DNA of 64,000 bases from assembly GCF_017357225.1 (NCBI RefSeq), contig NZ_CP071604.1, positions 437,001 through 501,000 of the forward strand. The letters are read 5' to 3'. Each line of letters begins with the position of its first letter. Within the stretch, counting starts at the first letter, position 1. This document shows positions 46,255 through 53,985 of this stretch, piece after piece. Below the pieces are notes generated by a model that was not told the DNA's origin, made no database searches, and saw only the letters and a program-made list of their open reading frames with translations. A program made the translations under genes and the position numbers. This DNA is from Rhizobium binae. Its GTDB lineage: Bacteria > Pseudomonadota > Alphaproteobacteria > Rhizobiales > Rhizobiaceae.

Positions 46255-46970
46255 CATCGCCCGACAAAAGCAAGGGAGACCGCTCCCGCGACGAAGTTCT
46301 CGCCGGCGAGTATGTGCTGGGCGTTCTGTCGCTGCAGGATCGCCGGGTGGTGGAAGAGCGCATGCGCCACGATCGGCCATTCGCTGCGATCGTCAGCCGG
46401 TGGGAAACCAATCTCTCCGCCTTCAACGATGAATATGAAGGTGTGGCCCCGAGCCGTGAAACCCTCAAGCAGATCGAGGCGCGGCTGTTCGGCGACGCCG
46501 GCAAGCCCGCATCCTTCTCGCAGGGACTGTGGAATTCTGCGGTTTTCTGGCGCTCTCTGGCCTTCGCCTGTATCGTCGTCGCCGTCAGCGCCGTCATCTT
46601 CGCCTCCGGCATTGTGCCGCAGCCGCAGGGGCCGGCACCGCTGGTGGCCGAACTTGCGGGCGAAAACAACGCGATCAATCTCCGCGCGTCCTACGAGCTG
46701 CAAAGCGGCCGGTTGAAGATCGTGCCGGTCGCTGCCGGCAAGCCGGAGGAGAAATCGCTGGAACTCTGGCTCGTGCCAGGCAGCGGCTTGGCGAAATCGC
46801 TCGGCGTCTTCCAGCCCGGCGAAAGCGGCGAACTGATCATTCCCGCCGAACTGCGCAACAATGTCACGGATGGCGCGACCCTTGCCGTCAGCCTCGAACC
46901 CTTCGGCGGCTCGCCGACCGGTCAGGCGACCGGCCCGATCGTCGCAAGCGGCACGGTGCACCGGCCATGA
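46251..46970 (+). CDS. Membrane anti-sigma factor, RskA-like
   Basis: A 239-residue protein with a cytoplasmic N-terminus (about residues 1-95, containing AGEYVLGVLSLQDRRVVEERM, a typical anti-sigma helix), one transmembrane helix (about 98-120) and a periplasmic RskA-type domain (SLELWLVPGSGLAKSLGVF). It should hold the ECF sigma at the membrane until a signal triggers release. It overlaps the sigma gene by four bases. Confidence 0.9.
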   Translation: MTSPDKSKGDRSRDEVLAGEYVLGVLSLQDRRVVEERMRHDRPFAAIVSRWETNLSAFNDEYEGVAPSRETLKQIEARLFGDAGKPASFSQGLWNSAVFWRSLAFACIVVAVSAVIFASGIVPQPQGPAPLVAELAGENNAINLRASYELQSGRLKIVPVAAGKPEEKSLELWLVPGSGLAKSLGVFQPGESGELIIPAELRNNVTDGATLAVSLEPFGGSPTGQATGPIVASGTVHRP

Positions 46971-47096
46971 TCGTGCGCTGGTCGTAAAATCATTTTCTCC
47001 TGCTGAAACTCTTCGGCGCGGACCTCCGTAGTTCGACATATCCGGACGACGCTCGGGCATAAAGCCCCGCGGATGGTGTCCGGTGAGGAGAAAATC

Positions 47097-47651
47097 ATGA
47101 TCAAGTCCCTGTTGCGCGGTTTCGCGCTTGCCACCGCCCTTTCCGCTGCCGCCTTTGCTGCCGCCAAGAACCCGATCGTTGGCGGCGCGGCAATGTTCGA
47201 CAGCAAGAACATCATCGAAAACGCCATGAATTCCAAGGATCACACGACGCTGGTTGCTGCCGTCAAGGCCGCCGGCCTCGTCGGCACACTCGAGGGCAAG
47301 GGCCCCTTCACCGTTTTTGCCCCGACCAACGAAGCCTTCGCCGCCCTGCCGAAAGGCACCGTCGAGACGCTGCTGAAGCCGGAAAACAAGGCGACGCTCA
47401 CCAAGGTTCTGACCTGCCACGTCGTGGCTGCCGACGCGATGGCCAAGACCGTCGCCAAGATGATCAAGGCTGATGGCGGCGAACACGACATCAAGACCGT
47501 CGGCGGCTGCGTGATCAAAGCCCGGGAAAATATGGGCAAGATCACCCTGACTGACGAAAACGGCGATGTCGCGCATGTGACGATCGCCGACGTCAAACAG
47601 TCGAACGGCGTCATCCATGTCGTCGACAAGGTGCTGTTGCCGAAGATGTAA
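47097..47651 (+). CDS. Secreted fasciclin-domain protein
   Basis: A 184-residue exported protein: signal peptide (about residues 1-21), then one FAS1 domain with H1 motif GPFTVFAPTNEAFAALP and H2 region NGVIHVVDKVLLP. FAS1 domains mediate cell-surface adhesion. S. meliloti Nex18 is a fasciclin protein induced in symbiosis and may be related. GAGGAG precedes the ATG at 47097. It follows the sigma/anti-sigma pair by 126 bp and is a likely regulon member. Confidence 0.9.
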   Translation: MIKSLLRGFALATALSAAAFAAAKNPIVGGAAMFDSKNIIENAMNSKDHTTLVAAVKAAGLVGTLEGKGPFTVFAPTNEAFAALPKGTVETLLKPENKATLTKVLTCHVVAADAMAKTVAKMIKADGGEHDIKTVGGCVIKARENMGKITLTDENGDVAHVTIADVKQSNGVIHVVDKVLLPKM

Positions 47652-47667
47652 GTGTGTGTATCGCAGA

Positions 47668-47690
47668 GGGCGCGCTCTTCGGGCGCGCCC
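47668..47690 (+). terminator. Hairpin after the fasciclin gene
   Basis: GGGCGCGC and GCGCGCCC form an 8-bp GC stem 16 bp past the stop; no T run follows. Confidence 0.6.
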
Positions 47691-47718
47691 CAGACCAACT
47701 GCGAATCGTGCTCAGCGT

Positions 47719-47821
47719 CTAAAGCGTGTCGCGATCTTTCAGATTCGTTTGTCACGCTTTAGGTCTTTGTTTTTACGCATGTCTCTAGCGCAAAACCGCC
47801 GCACACTTTTGCGAGACATGC
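47719..47821. repeat. RIME-like intergenic mosaic element
   Basis: Two palindromes are present: CTAAAGCGTG...CACGCTTTAG (47719-47762) and GCATGTCTC...GAGACATGC (47777-47821). The size of about 103 bp and the double-hairpin layout match the Rhizobium-specific intergenic mosaic element (RIME1) described in Rhizobium and Sinorhizobium. It lies between the fasciclin gene and a convergent kinase gene. Confidence 0.75.
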
Positions 47822-47859
47822 TCCAGCGGTTCCCTGAATAGGGCGCGCCGCTGACATGG

Positions 47860-48936
47860 CTATTGGGGTGCTTCGATCCTTGGGAAAACGAGCGAGACAC
47901 TCATGCCGGAGGCGGGGGAAGAGCTGACTTCGACCTCGGCGCGGGCGTTCTGTTTCAGGGACTGGATGATCATGGCGCTCAGTTTTCCGGGGTTCGGCCA
48001 AGGCACATTCTCAGGAAGACCCACCCCGTTATCGGCGACGGTGATCCTGCATCCGGTGTCGCTGACGACACAGCGCAGTGTGATCTCTCCGCCATCCCGC
48101 CCTATGAAGGCATGCTTGAACGTGTTGGTCAGGAGCTCGTTAACGACGAGTCCGGCAGGCATCGCAACGTTCACGGAAACCGGCCAGGTGTCCACCTTCA
48201 TGTCGAGTCGGATCCCTTCCACCGCGTGGGCGGCCATGACCGAGGCTGCGATCTGGCTCACATAGCTGCCGAGATCGATCATCGCGCCTTTCTCTTCGTC
48301 CGACAGTGCGCGGTAGAGCAGAGCCAGGGCTTCGATCCGGCCCGCAAGACGTGCAAACCGCTCGCTCTCCTCGTTCTTTTGAGCATTACGCGCTTCCATT
48401 CGGATCAGCGCCGTTATCATCTGCAGATTGTTCTTCACACGATGCTGAAGTTCTCGCAGAAGGACATCCTTCTCGGCCAGCAGCTCGCTGAAGCTCTGGC
48501 CACCCGTCAGCTCGTTGCGGGCAGCAAAGGCGACCAGACGAAAAAGCGGGACGTCATCATCGTTGACGATCGTGTTCGACCACACGTCGATAATCACATT
48601 GCTTTCGGGTTCTGCCACGAGCGAGAAGGCGCCAATATATTCCTCCGCCGTGGTCACAGCCGCTGTAAGCGTTGTCTCCCCGGAAACTGCAGTGCAATTC
48701 ACCTCGATGTCGGTCCAGCGTTTTCCCTCCACCTGCCTGGCGGTCAGCGCTGTCAGCCGTTCGAATTCGAGGTTGACGTAAATGAGCTTTTCACTGGCGC
48801 CGAGCTCGGAGACAGCCACTGCAAATGGGACGTGATCGAGAAAATGGCGAAACCGATCATCGTCGAGGGCTTCGGCAAGATGGGGCAGGTTGCCGACGCC
48901 TTCTGGCGAAAGGGCTTCGTCTTTGCTGTCAGTCAT
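47860..48936 (-). CDS. PAS-containing sensor histidine kinase of the HWE/HisKA_2 class
   Basis: A soluble kinase of about 358 residues. An N-terminal PAS domain (FLDHVPFAVAVSEL ... YVNLEFERLTAL) is followed by the HisKA_2 phospho-acceptor (LLRELQHRVKNNLQMITALIRM, about residue 180) and an HATPase (PAGLVVNELLTNTFKHAF; VADNGVGLP). No transmembrane segments. Kinases of this class often feed the PhyR general stress response in alphaproteobacteria, but no phyR or nepR is visible here. An in-frame ATG at 48975 would add 13 residues; the start is undecided. It is convergent with the fasciclin gene. Confidence 0.88.
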   Translation of the reverse strand: MTDSKDEALSPEGVGNLPHLAEALDDDRFRHFLDHVPFAVAVSELGASEKLIYVNLEFERLTALTARQVEGKRWTDIEVNCTAVSGETTLTAAVTTAEEYIGAFSLVAEPESNVIIDVWSNTIVNDDDVPLFRLVAFAARNELTGGQSFSELLAEKDVLLRELQHRVKNNLQMITALIRMEARNAQKNEESERFARLAGRIEALALLYRALSDEEKGAMIDLGSYVSQIAASVMAAHAVEGIRLDMKVDTWPVSVNVAMPAGLVVNELLTNTFKHAFIGRDGGEITLRCVVSDTGCRITVADNGVGLPENVPWPNPGKLSAMIIQSLKQNARAEVEVSSSPASGMSVSLVFPRIEAPQ

Positions 48937-49170
48937 GGATGGTTTCTCGCGGACGCCGCTGCGCTTCAACAGCATGAGATCAAGCGTTGCTTCAAAAACT
49001 GCAATGGCGCAAGCACAATCGATGTCGCACGTCTAAACAGCCGCTGTTCAAATGCGGCAACCGTCGGGGATCTCGATGCTCTTCAAAGCTGCCGTGAACG
49101 CGGCGGTCGAGGTCACTGGTCGGCAGGCCTCTGTTGGCCGCAAGATCATGCGTCGGCGACGGTCGCGAGC

Positions 49171-49446
49171 TTACGCCCGGTCATAAGTGAAGGAGGTCAG
49201 CAGCGTGGTGACGAAATTGCTGGCCCTTTCTTTGACCAGAACTTCCGTCCACTCATCCGTCCCGCGCAGCCGCAAATCCGTGTAAATACTGTCCACGGCT
49301 GCCTCCTCTATGCGCTTGATATGGGACTTGAACGACGCCTCGCCGCCGCCATGATACATGTCTCGGATGACCATGCGCAAAATCTCCTGGATGGCGATCT
49401 GCCATGCTGTATTGATCGACTGAAGTTCCTTCGCATCCTCTGCCAT
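49171..49446 (-). CDS. Small hypothetical protein
   Basis: A 91-residue, mainly helical acidic protein (MAEDAKELQSINTAW start). It has a good AGGACG ribosome site before the ATG at 49446, and the upstream extension of the frame is unlike coding sequence. I recognise no family. It reads in the same direction as the HWE kinase, with 234 bp between. The ribosome site and plausible composition support a real gene; function is unknown. Confidence 0.6.
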   Translation of the reverse strand: MAEDAKELQSINTAWQIAIQEILRMVIRDMYHGGGEASFKSHIKRIEEAAVDSIYTDLRLRGTDEWTEVLVKERASNFVTTLLTSFTYDRA

Positions 49447-49615
49447 TGCGGCGTCCTTTGGTATGAGTGAACTGTCAGCACGGCTCAGCCCGTCCTGTTG
49501 CCGCTTTTTGAACGCGCGAATACTTCCTCTTGAAAGTTGCGTCGGACAGGGCGACGCGGTGCGGTTCGTGCGCGAGAACCGGCGCAGCTCGGCATGTAGC
49601 GATCTTTGCCGGTGA

Positions 49616-49840
49616 TCAGCAGGCTTTGGCGCGTTTCGCAAGGAGAGCAGACATTGCCGAGGCGCGATCGTCGCGCTGCTTCGCCAACCGTGCTTCCCGC
49701 AACCGTAGTGTCTTTGCCTGTTGCGACTGGGCGTAGGATTCCAGCTCTTCCACCGCCTTATTCTTCGCGAAAAACTGGGACTGGATGTTGCCGAAGGCGA
49801 TCTCCGCCCGCTGGCGGGATTTGCTGTATGTTTCTGTCAT
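49616..49840 (-). CDS. Small charged helical protein, unknown function
   Basis: A 74-residue protein rich in A, K, R, E and Q, predicted to be one long amphipathic helix (SRQRAEIAFGNIQSQFFAKN). An excellent ribosome site (GGAGAAGAA) lies directly before the ATG at 49840, favouring this start over the longer frame from 49942. It does not resemble NepR. It lies beyond the cspA terminator on the same strand. The function is unknown. Confidence 0.65.
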   Translation of the reverse strand: MTETYSKSRQRAEIAFGNIQSQFFAKNKAVEELESYAQSQQAKTLRLREARLAKQRDDRASAMSALLAKRAKAC

Positions 49841-49880
49841 TTCTTCTCCAACATTGAAGGGTTCGGCTGCAAGCGAAAAC

Positions 49881-49908
49881 AAAAAGGCCAGGCAAATTGC
49901 CCGGCCTT
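49881..49908 (-). terminator. Rho-independent terminator of the cold-shock gene
   Basis: On the minus strand AAGGCCGGGCAA-t-TTGCCTGGCCTT is followed by TTTGTTTT. The stem is nearly perfect and the T tract is clear; it lies 63 bp after the csp stop. Confidence 0.85.
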
Positions 49909-49970
49909 GATTAAATCGGTGCTTCCGGCAGTGCCAGTACATCCGTGGTCAAAGGGAAGCAGATACCGAT

Positions 49971-50180
49971 TTAAGCCTTCTGGAGATTGCAGGCGGACAT
50001 TTTGCCCGACTTTTGGTCTCGCTCGAGATCGAAGCCGATCTTCTGGCCTTCGACGAGTTCGCGCATTCCGGCACGCTCGACGGCGGAGATATGAACGAAG
50101 GCGTCAGCACCGCCATTGTCGGGCTGAATGAAGCCGAAGCCCTTGGTGGAGTTGAACCATTTAACTGTGCCAGTGGTCAT
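49971..50180 (-). CDS. Cold-shock domain protein, CspA family
   Basis: A 69-residue single-OB-fold RNA chaperone. It shows [18 protein letters not shown] with the RNP1 motif KGFGFI and the RNP2-like DAFVHISAV. These proteins melt RNA structure and support translation in cold or stationary phase. AAGGG precedes the ATG at 50180. A promoter and a long leader lie upstream and a terminator downstream, so it is monocistronic. Rhizobia have several csp paralogues; I do not assign a specific letter. Confidence 0.95.
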   Translation of the reverse strand: MTTGTVKWFNSTKGFGFIQPDNGGADAFVHISAVERAGMRELVEGQKIGFDLERDQKSGKMSACNLQKA

Positions 50181-50324
50181 GATGAACCCTTTCATAGCAA
50201 TATTGAGAAACCGCAAGGCGTCAACGCGATGCGGATGGTGGTAACGATTTTTGAAAGGAAGTTCGTTCAGGCCGCGGTGCTAATCGCGCGATAACCAAGC
50301 CAGCAAGCAAAATTCGATAAGCCC

Positions 50325-50353
50325 TATATAGGTCGCCTATTCCGGCGCGTCAA
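50325..50353 (-). promoter_or_regulatory. Sigma-70 promoter of the cold-shock gene
   Basis: On the minus strand TTGACG (50353-50348), 17 bases, TATATA (50330-50325). Near-consensus elements with ideal spacing imply a start near 50318 and a leader of about 138 nt before the csp ATG, as in cspA genes whose 5' UTR controls cold induction. Confidence 0.8.
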
Positions 50354-50424
50354 CCTTTAGTTTTTCTGTTTGACGGGAAAATAAACTTTTAGCTGTTTCA
50401 GTGAGTATAATAGAGGTCGGATCG

Positions 50425-51078
50425 CTATTTCCAGTTTGCGATCCCGACAGTTTCGGCGATCGCCTGGCGCAGATCATCGAGCCCGTCGCCCTTTTCGGAC
50501 GAGGTGGACAGCACGAAAGGATAGGCGGCCGGGCGTTTGCGGATCTTGTCCGCCGTCTCGGCAAGCAGCTTGGGAACGGCCGGCGCCTTGATCTTGTCGG
50601 TTTTTGTCAGAACCAGCTGGTAGGAAACAGCGGCCTTGTCGAGCAGATCAAGCACGTCATCATCGTTCTTCTTGATTCCATGGCGGCTGTCGATCAGCAC
50701 GTAGACGCGCTTCAGCGTCGCGCGGCCGCGCAGGTAGTCGAAGACGAGTTTGGTCCACTTGTCGACCTGCTCCTTCGGCGCCTGCGCGTAACCATAGCCC
50801 GGCATGTCGACGATCGCCATCGGCGGCAGGTCCGCGCCTTCGCCGGAATAGCCGTCCGGGACGAAGTAATTGAGCTCCTGCGTGCGGCCCGGCGTGTTCG
50901 AGGTGCGCGCCAGGCCCTTTTGGCCGACCAGCGCATTGATCAGTGATGATTTGCCAACATTCGAGCGGCCGGCAAAGGCCACTTCCGACGGTCCCTCCGG
51001 CGGCAGGAAGGTGAGCGACGGGACGCCGCGGATGAAGATCCAGGGGTGGCCGAAGAGCGGCTTTTCGGTTTCGGGCAT
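50425..51078 (-). CDS. engB: Ribosome biogenesis GTP-binding protein EngB/YihA
   Basis: An essential small GTPase for large-subunit maturation. The 217-residue protein has G1 [18 protein letters not shown]2 within [14 protein letters not shown]3 [10 protein letters not shown]4 LTKTDKI and a G5-like STSSEKG. It follows yidC on the same strand after a strong terminator, in the conserved rpmH-rnpA-yidC-engB order. Confidence 0.95.
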   Translation of the reverse strand: MPETEKPLFGHPWIFIRGVPSLTFLPPEGPSEVAFAGRSNVGKSSLINALVGQKGLARTSNTPGRTQELNYFVPDGYSGEGADLPPMAIVDMPGYGYAQAPKEQVDKWTKLVFDYLRGRATLKRVYVLIDSRHGIKKNDDDVLDLLDKAAVSYQLVLTKTDKIKAPAVPKLLAETADKIRKRPAAYPFVLSTSSEKGDGLDDLRQAIAETVGIANWK

Positions 51079-51190
51079 GCGGGGCTCGGCAATCTCCGGG
51101 TTCGGTCTTGTGTCGGCTTCGTGGTTTTACGGGCGGTTGTCAAGCTTTCAGGCGGTCCGCGTCGCGCCTCGCGGGCCGGCCGCAAATGAA

Positions 51191-51212
51191 AAGCCCCGCC
51201 GGAGCGGGGCTT
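51191..51212 (-). terminator. Terminator downstream of yidC
   Basis: AAGCCCCGC-cgga-GCGGGGCTT is a perfect 9-bp stem followed on the minus strand by TTCATTT. It lies 8 bp after the yidC stop. Confidence 0.8.
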
Positions 51213-51219
51213 GAGAGCG

Positions 51220-53016
51220 TCATTTCGATGGCGCCGTTTTTCGTCGGAACAGGCCCTTGAGATTGTCGAAGAGCTCGATCTTGACGCCATGGCGCTTCAT
51301 GATCACCGACTGCTGGATCACCGAGAGCGTGTTGTTCCAGGCCCAGTAGATGACGAGGCCGGCTGGGAAGCTTGCCAGCATGAACATGAACACCAGCGGC
51401 ATCCAGTTGAAGATCATCGCCTGCGTCGGATCGGGCGGCGTCGGGTTCATGCGCATCTGCAGGAACATGGTGACGCCCATGATCAGCGGCCAGACGCCGA
51501 GGTGCAGGAATGTCGGTGCCGTAAACGGCAGCAGGCCGAACAGGTTGACGATCGTCGTCGGATCGGGTGCCGAAAGGTCCTGGATCCAGCCGAAGAACGG
51601 CGCGTGGCGCATCTCGATCGTGATGTAGATCACCTTGTAGAGCGAGAAGAAGATCGGGATCTGCAGCGCTACCGGCCAGCAGCCGGCGATCGGATTGATT
51701 TTCTCTTCCTTGTAGAGCTGCATCATTGCCTGCTGCAGGCCCATGCGGTCGTCGCCGAATTTCGCCTTCAGCTCTTCCATCTTCGGCTGCATGCGCTTCA
51801 TGTTCGCCATCGACGCATATTGCTTGCTGGCGAGCGGGAAGAACAGTGCCTTGACGACGATGGTGGTGCAAAGGATCGCCACGCCGAAATTGCCGAAGAA
51901 GCGGAAGAAGAAATCCATCAGCTTGAACATCGGCTTGGTGATGAAATAGAACCAGCCCCAGTCGATCAGGCGGTCGAACTTCGGGATCGAATAGCTGGCC
52001 TCATAGCCGTCGATGACGGGCACTTCCTTGGCGCCGGCGAAGACCAGGTTCTTGAGCTCGATCGACTGGCCGGGGGCAACCGTGAAGGCATCGTCCTTGT
52101 AGTCGGCCTGATAGCGCGGCTGACCGTCGGAGAAATACGAGAAGTGCGCCTCGTAGGCGGACGTCTGCGGCGGAACGATCGTCGCGGCCCAGTATTTGTC
52201 GGTAATGCCGAGCCAGCCGCCGGTGGATTTCGCCGGGGCCACGGCTTCCTTCTCGACGGCGGTATACTTGCTTTCGATCAGGCCGTCGTCGCCGATGACG
52301 CCGATGAAACCTTCATGCAGGACGTAGGCCGATGGCGTCGTCGGCTTATTGTACCGTGTCACGCGGCCGTAGGAGGAGAGCGAAACGGGCGCCTGGCCGG
52401 TGTTTGCGACCTTGTCAACGACGGTGAACATGTAGCGTTCGTCGACGGAAATCGTGCGGGTAAAGGTCAGGCCCTTGTCGTTGGTATAGGTCAGCGTCAC
52501 CGGCGTCTTCTCGGTGAGCTTGGCGCCCTCCGGCGCCGTCCACAGCGTCGAGGGACCGGGAACGCTGCCCGTGGCATCGCTGCCGATATAGCCGAGCTCG
52601 GTGAAGTAACCGTCCTTGGTTTCCGCCGGGCTGAACAGGGTGATGATCGGGCTCGAGTCGTCGACGGTCTCGTGATAGCCCTTGAGCTTCAGGTCGTCGA
52701 GCCGGGCGCCGGCAAGGTTAATCGTGCCGGAAAGGGCGGGGGTGTCGATGGCAACGCGCGGGGTCTTTGCGAGCGCCTGCTCGAGCGTCGCCGTTGCGAC
52801 GGCCTGGCCGGAAGGTGCTGCACCGCTCGTCTGGGCCGGCGTCGCGCCGCCGGCGGCAGGCTGCTGGACCTGCTCGGTCTGCTGCTGCGCCTTCTGGGCT
52901 TCCTGCGCCTTGCGCTGGGCCTCGATGCGCGGATTCATATAGAGAAACTGCCAGCCGAGGACGATCAGCACCGAGAGAGCGATCGCAATGAAATAATTGC
53001 GGTTGTTTTCCATCAT
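51220..53016 (-). CDS. yidC: Membrane protein insertase YidC
   Basis: YidC inserts and folds inner-membrane proteins, alone or with SecYEG. The 598-residue protein has an N-terminal transmembrane helix ([19 protein letters not shown], about residues 8-26), a Gln/Ala-rich linker, a large periplasmic domain (about 70-360) and the conserved five-helix insertase region (about 370-580) with [19 protein letters not shown]. The start overlaps the rnpA stop by four bases. Confidence 0.97.
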   Translation of the reverse strand: MMENNRNYFIAIALSVLIVLGWQFLYMNPRIEAQRKAQEAQKAQQQTEQVQQPAAGGATPAQTSGAAPSGQAVATATLEQALAKTPRVAIDTPALSGTINLAGARLDDLKLKGYHETVDDSSPIITLFSPAETKDGYFTELGYIGSDATGSVPGPSTLWTAPEGAKLTEKTPVTLTYTNDKGLTFTRTISVDERYMFTVVDKVANTGQAPVSLSSYGRVTRYNKPTTPSAYVLHEGFIGVIGDDGLIESKYTAVEKEAVAPAKSTGGWLGITDKYWAATIVPPQTSAYEAHFSYFSDGQPRYQADYKDDAFTVAPGQSIELKNLVFAGAKEVPVIDGYEASYSIPKFDRLIDWGWFYFITKPMFKLMDFFFRFFGNFGVAILCTTIVVKALFFPLASKQYASMANMKRMQPKMEELKAKFGDDRMGLQQAMMQLYKEEKINPIAGCWPVALQIPIFFSLYKVIYITIEMRHAPFFGWIQDLSAPDPTTIVNLFGLLPFTAPTFLHLGVWPLIMGVTMFLQMRMNPTPPDPTQAMIFNWMPLVFMFMLASFPAGLVIYWAWNNTLSVIQQSVIMKRHGVKIELFDNLKGLFRRKTAPSK

Positions 53017-53414
53017 ACGTTCCTGGGGCGTCCGTCTCCGGAGCGCCGGTGTTTCGGCCTGGTTTCCACGCGAAGCTTCAGCTCCGCGGCCAATTCCTGG
53101 AAGGACGCATCAAGCACGTCCCTGCGCGCGACAACCACATAGTCGTGTCCGGGCTGCATTGCAAATCCCGCATGAAGCCGCACCGCCTCTTTCAGGCGGC
53201 GGCGCATGCGGTTCCGTTCGACCGCGTTGCCATGTTTTTTGGTGACTGTGAAACCGACGCGAGCCTGGCTGTCGGGTTCCTTCCGGTCGAGGACTTCGAG
53301 AAGGAAGAGACCTCCGCGGCGTTTTTCGCCACCGCGTACGGCAAGAAACTGCGGGCGGCTTTTCAGCCGCCCGACAGCATATTTCTTCTCACTGGTCGTC
53401 AACTCGCCCGCCAT
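53013..53414 (-). CDS. rnpA: Ribonuclease P protein component
   Basis: RnpA is the protein subunit that helps the RNase P RNA cut 5' leaders from pre-tRNAs. The 133-residue protein has the RNR signature [13 protein letters not shown], preceded by [18 protein letters not shown], and a basic N-terminus. It follows rpmH by 21 bp and overlaps yidC by four, the classical order. GGTAAGAG precedes the ATG. Confidence 0.96.
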   Translation of the reverse strand: MAGELTTSEKKYAVGRLKSRPQFLAVRGGEKRRGGLFLLEVLDRKEPDSQARVGFTVTKKHGNAVERNRMRRRLKEAVRLHAGFAMQPGHDYVVVARRDVLDASFQELAAELKLRVETRPKHRRSGDGRPRNV

Positions 53415-53435
53415 CTCTTACCGGGCAACCCGGCC

Positions 53436-53570
53436 TTAAGCCGAAAGACGCTTGCGGCCCTGCGCGCGGCGGGCAGCGATGACCTTGCGGCCACCCTTCG
53501 TGGACATGCGCGCACGGAAGCCGTGGCGACGCTTGCGAACAAGCTTGGATGGTTGGTAGGTACGCTTCAT
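53436..53570 (-). CDS. rpmH: 50S ribosomal protein L34
   Basis: A 44-residue, strongly basic ribosomal protein opening [18 protein letters not shown] and ending RKRLSA. Exact family length. It lies upstream of rnpA, and a near-consensus promoter lies 110 bp before the start. Confidence 0.97.
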   Translation of the reverse strand: MKRTYQPSKLVRKRRHGFRARMSTKGGRKVIAARRAQGRKRLSA

Positions 53571-53679
53571 TTATTTAAACACCGCGGAGTGCGGCCCTTC
53601 TTGAATTTGCATGATGCAAGGAGCGTTGTTTTTCGAACGGGCGGGCCATGAAAGGCCTGAATGACCGGACGTGCGGCGG

Positions 53680-53708
53680 CTTATACGGATGAAGCCCGGC
53701 AAAGTCAA
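53680..53708 (-). promoter_or_regulatory. Sigma-70 promoter of rpmH-rnpA-yidC
   Basis: On the minus strand TTGACT (53708-53703), 17 bases, TATAAG (53685-53680). Ideal spacing and a near-consensus -35. It lies about 110 bp before the rpmH ATG, with the -10 end close to the expected start for the operon. Confidence 0.82.
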
Positions 53709-53985
53709 TTATACCCGAGATTTTCACCGGCGCCGTCGCCGCCGGCTGCTATTTTCGCATTGTGGTGTTAATAAATTAGATCCGCTCCGAGAAGTTGTAC
53801 TTGGGCGCCAGATTGGCTGAATAGCATGAAATTTCAACGGTTTGAAACCGCGGGGAAGGGCCGGGGCGCCAATATTTTGTTCGCCTAATCGTAAATATTG
53901 GAAATCTAACTTTAATCAATTTCGCTGATAGTCAGCGCATCGACTGGAATTTGCTTTCCAGGCAGTGGCGTAGAGGAGCATTGCA

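Noticed and set aside
49616..49840. NepR (anti-sigma of the general stress response)
   Set aside because: The size is right, but the conserved NepR core motif is not present.
51211..53142. Plus-strand open frame of 643 codons
   Set aside because: Antisense to yidC and rnpA.
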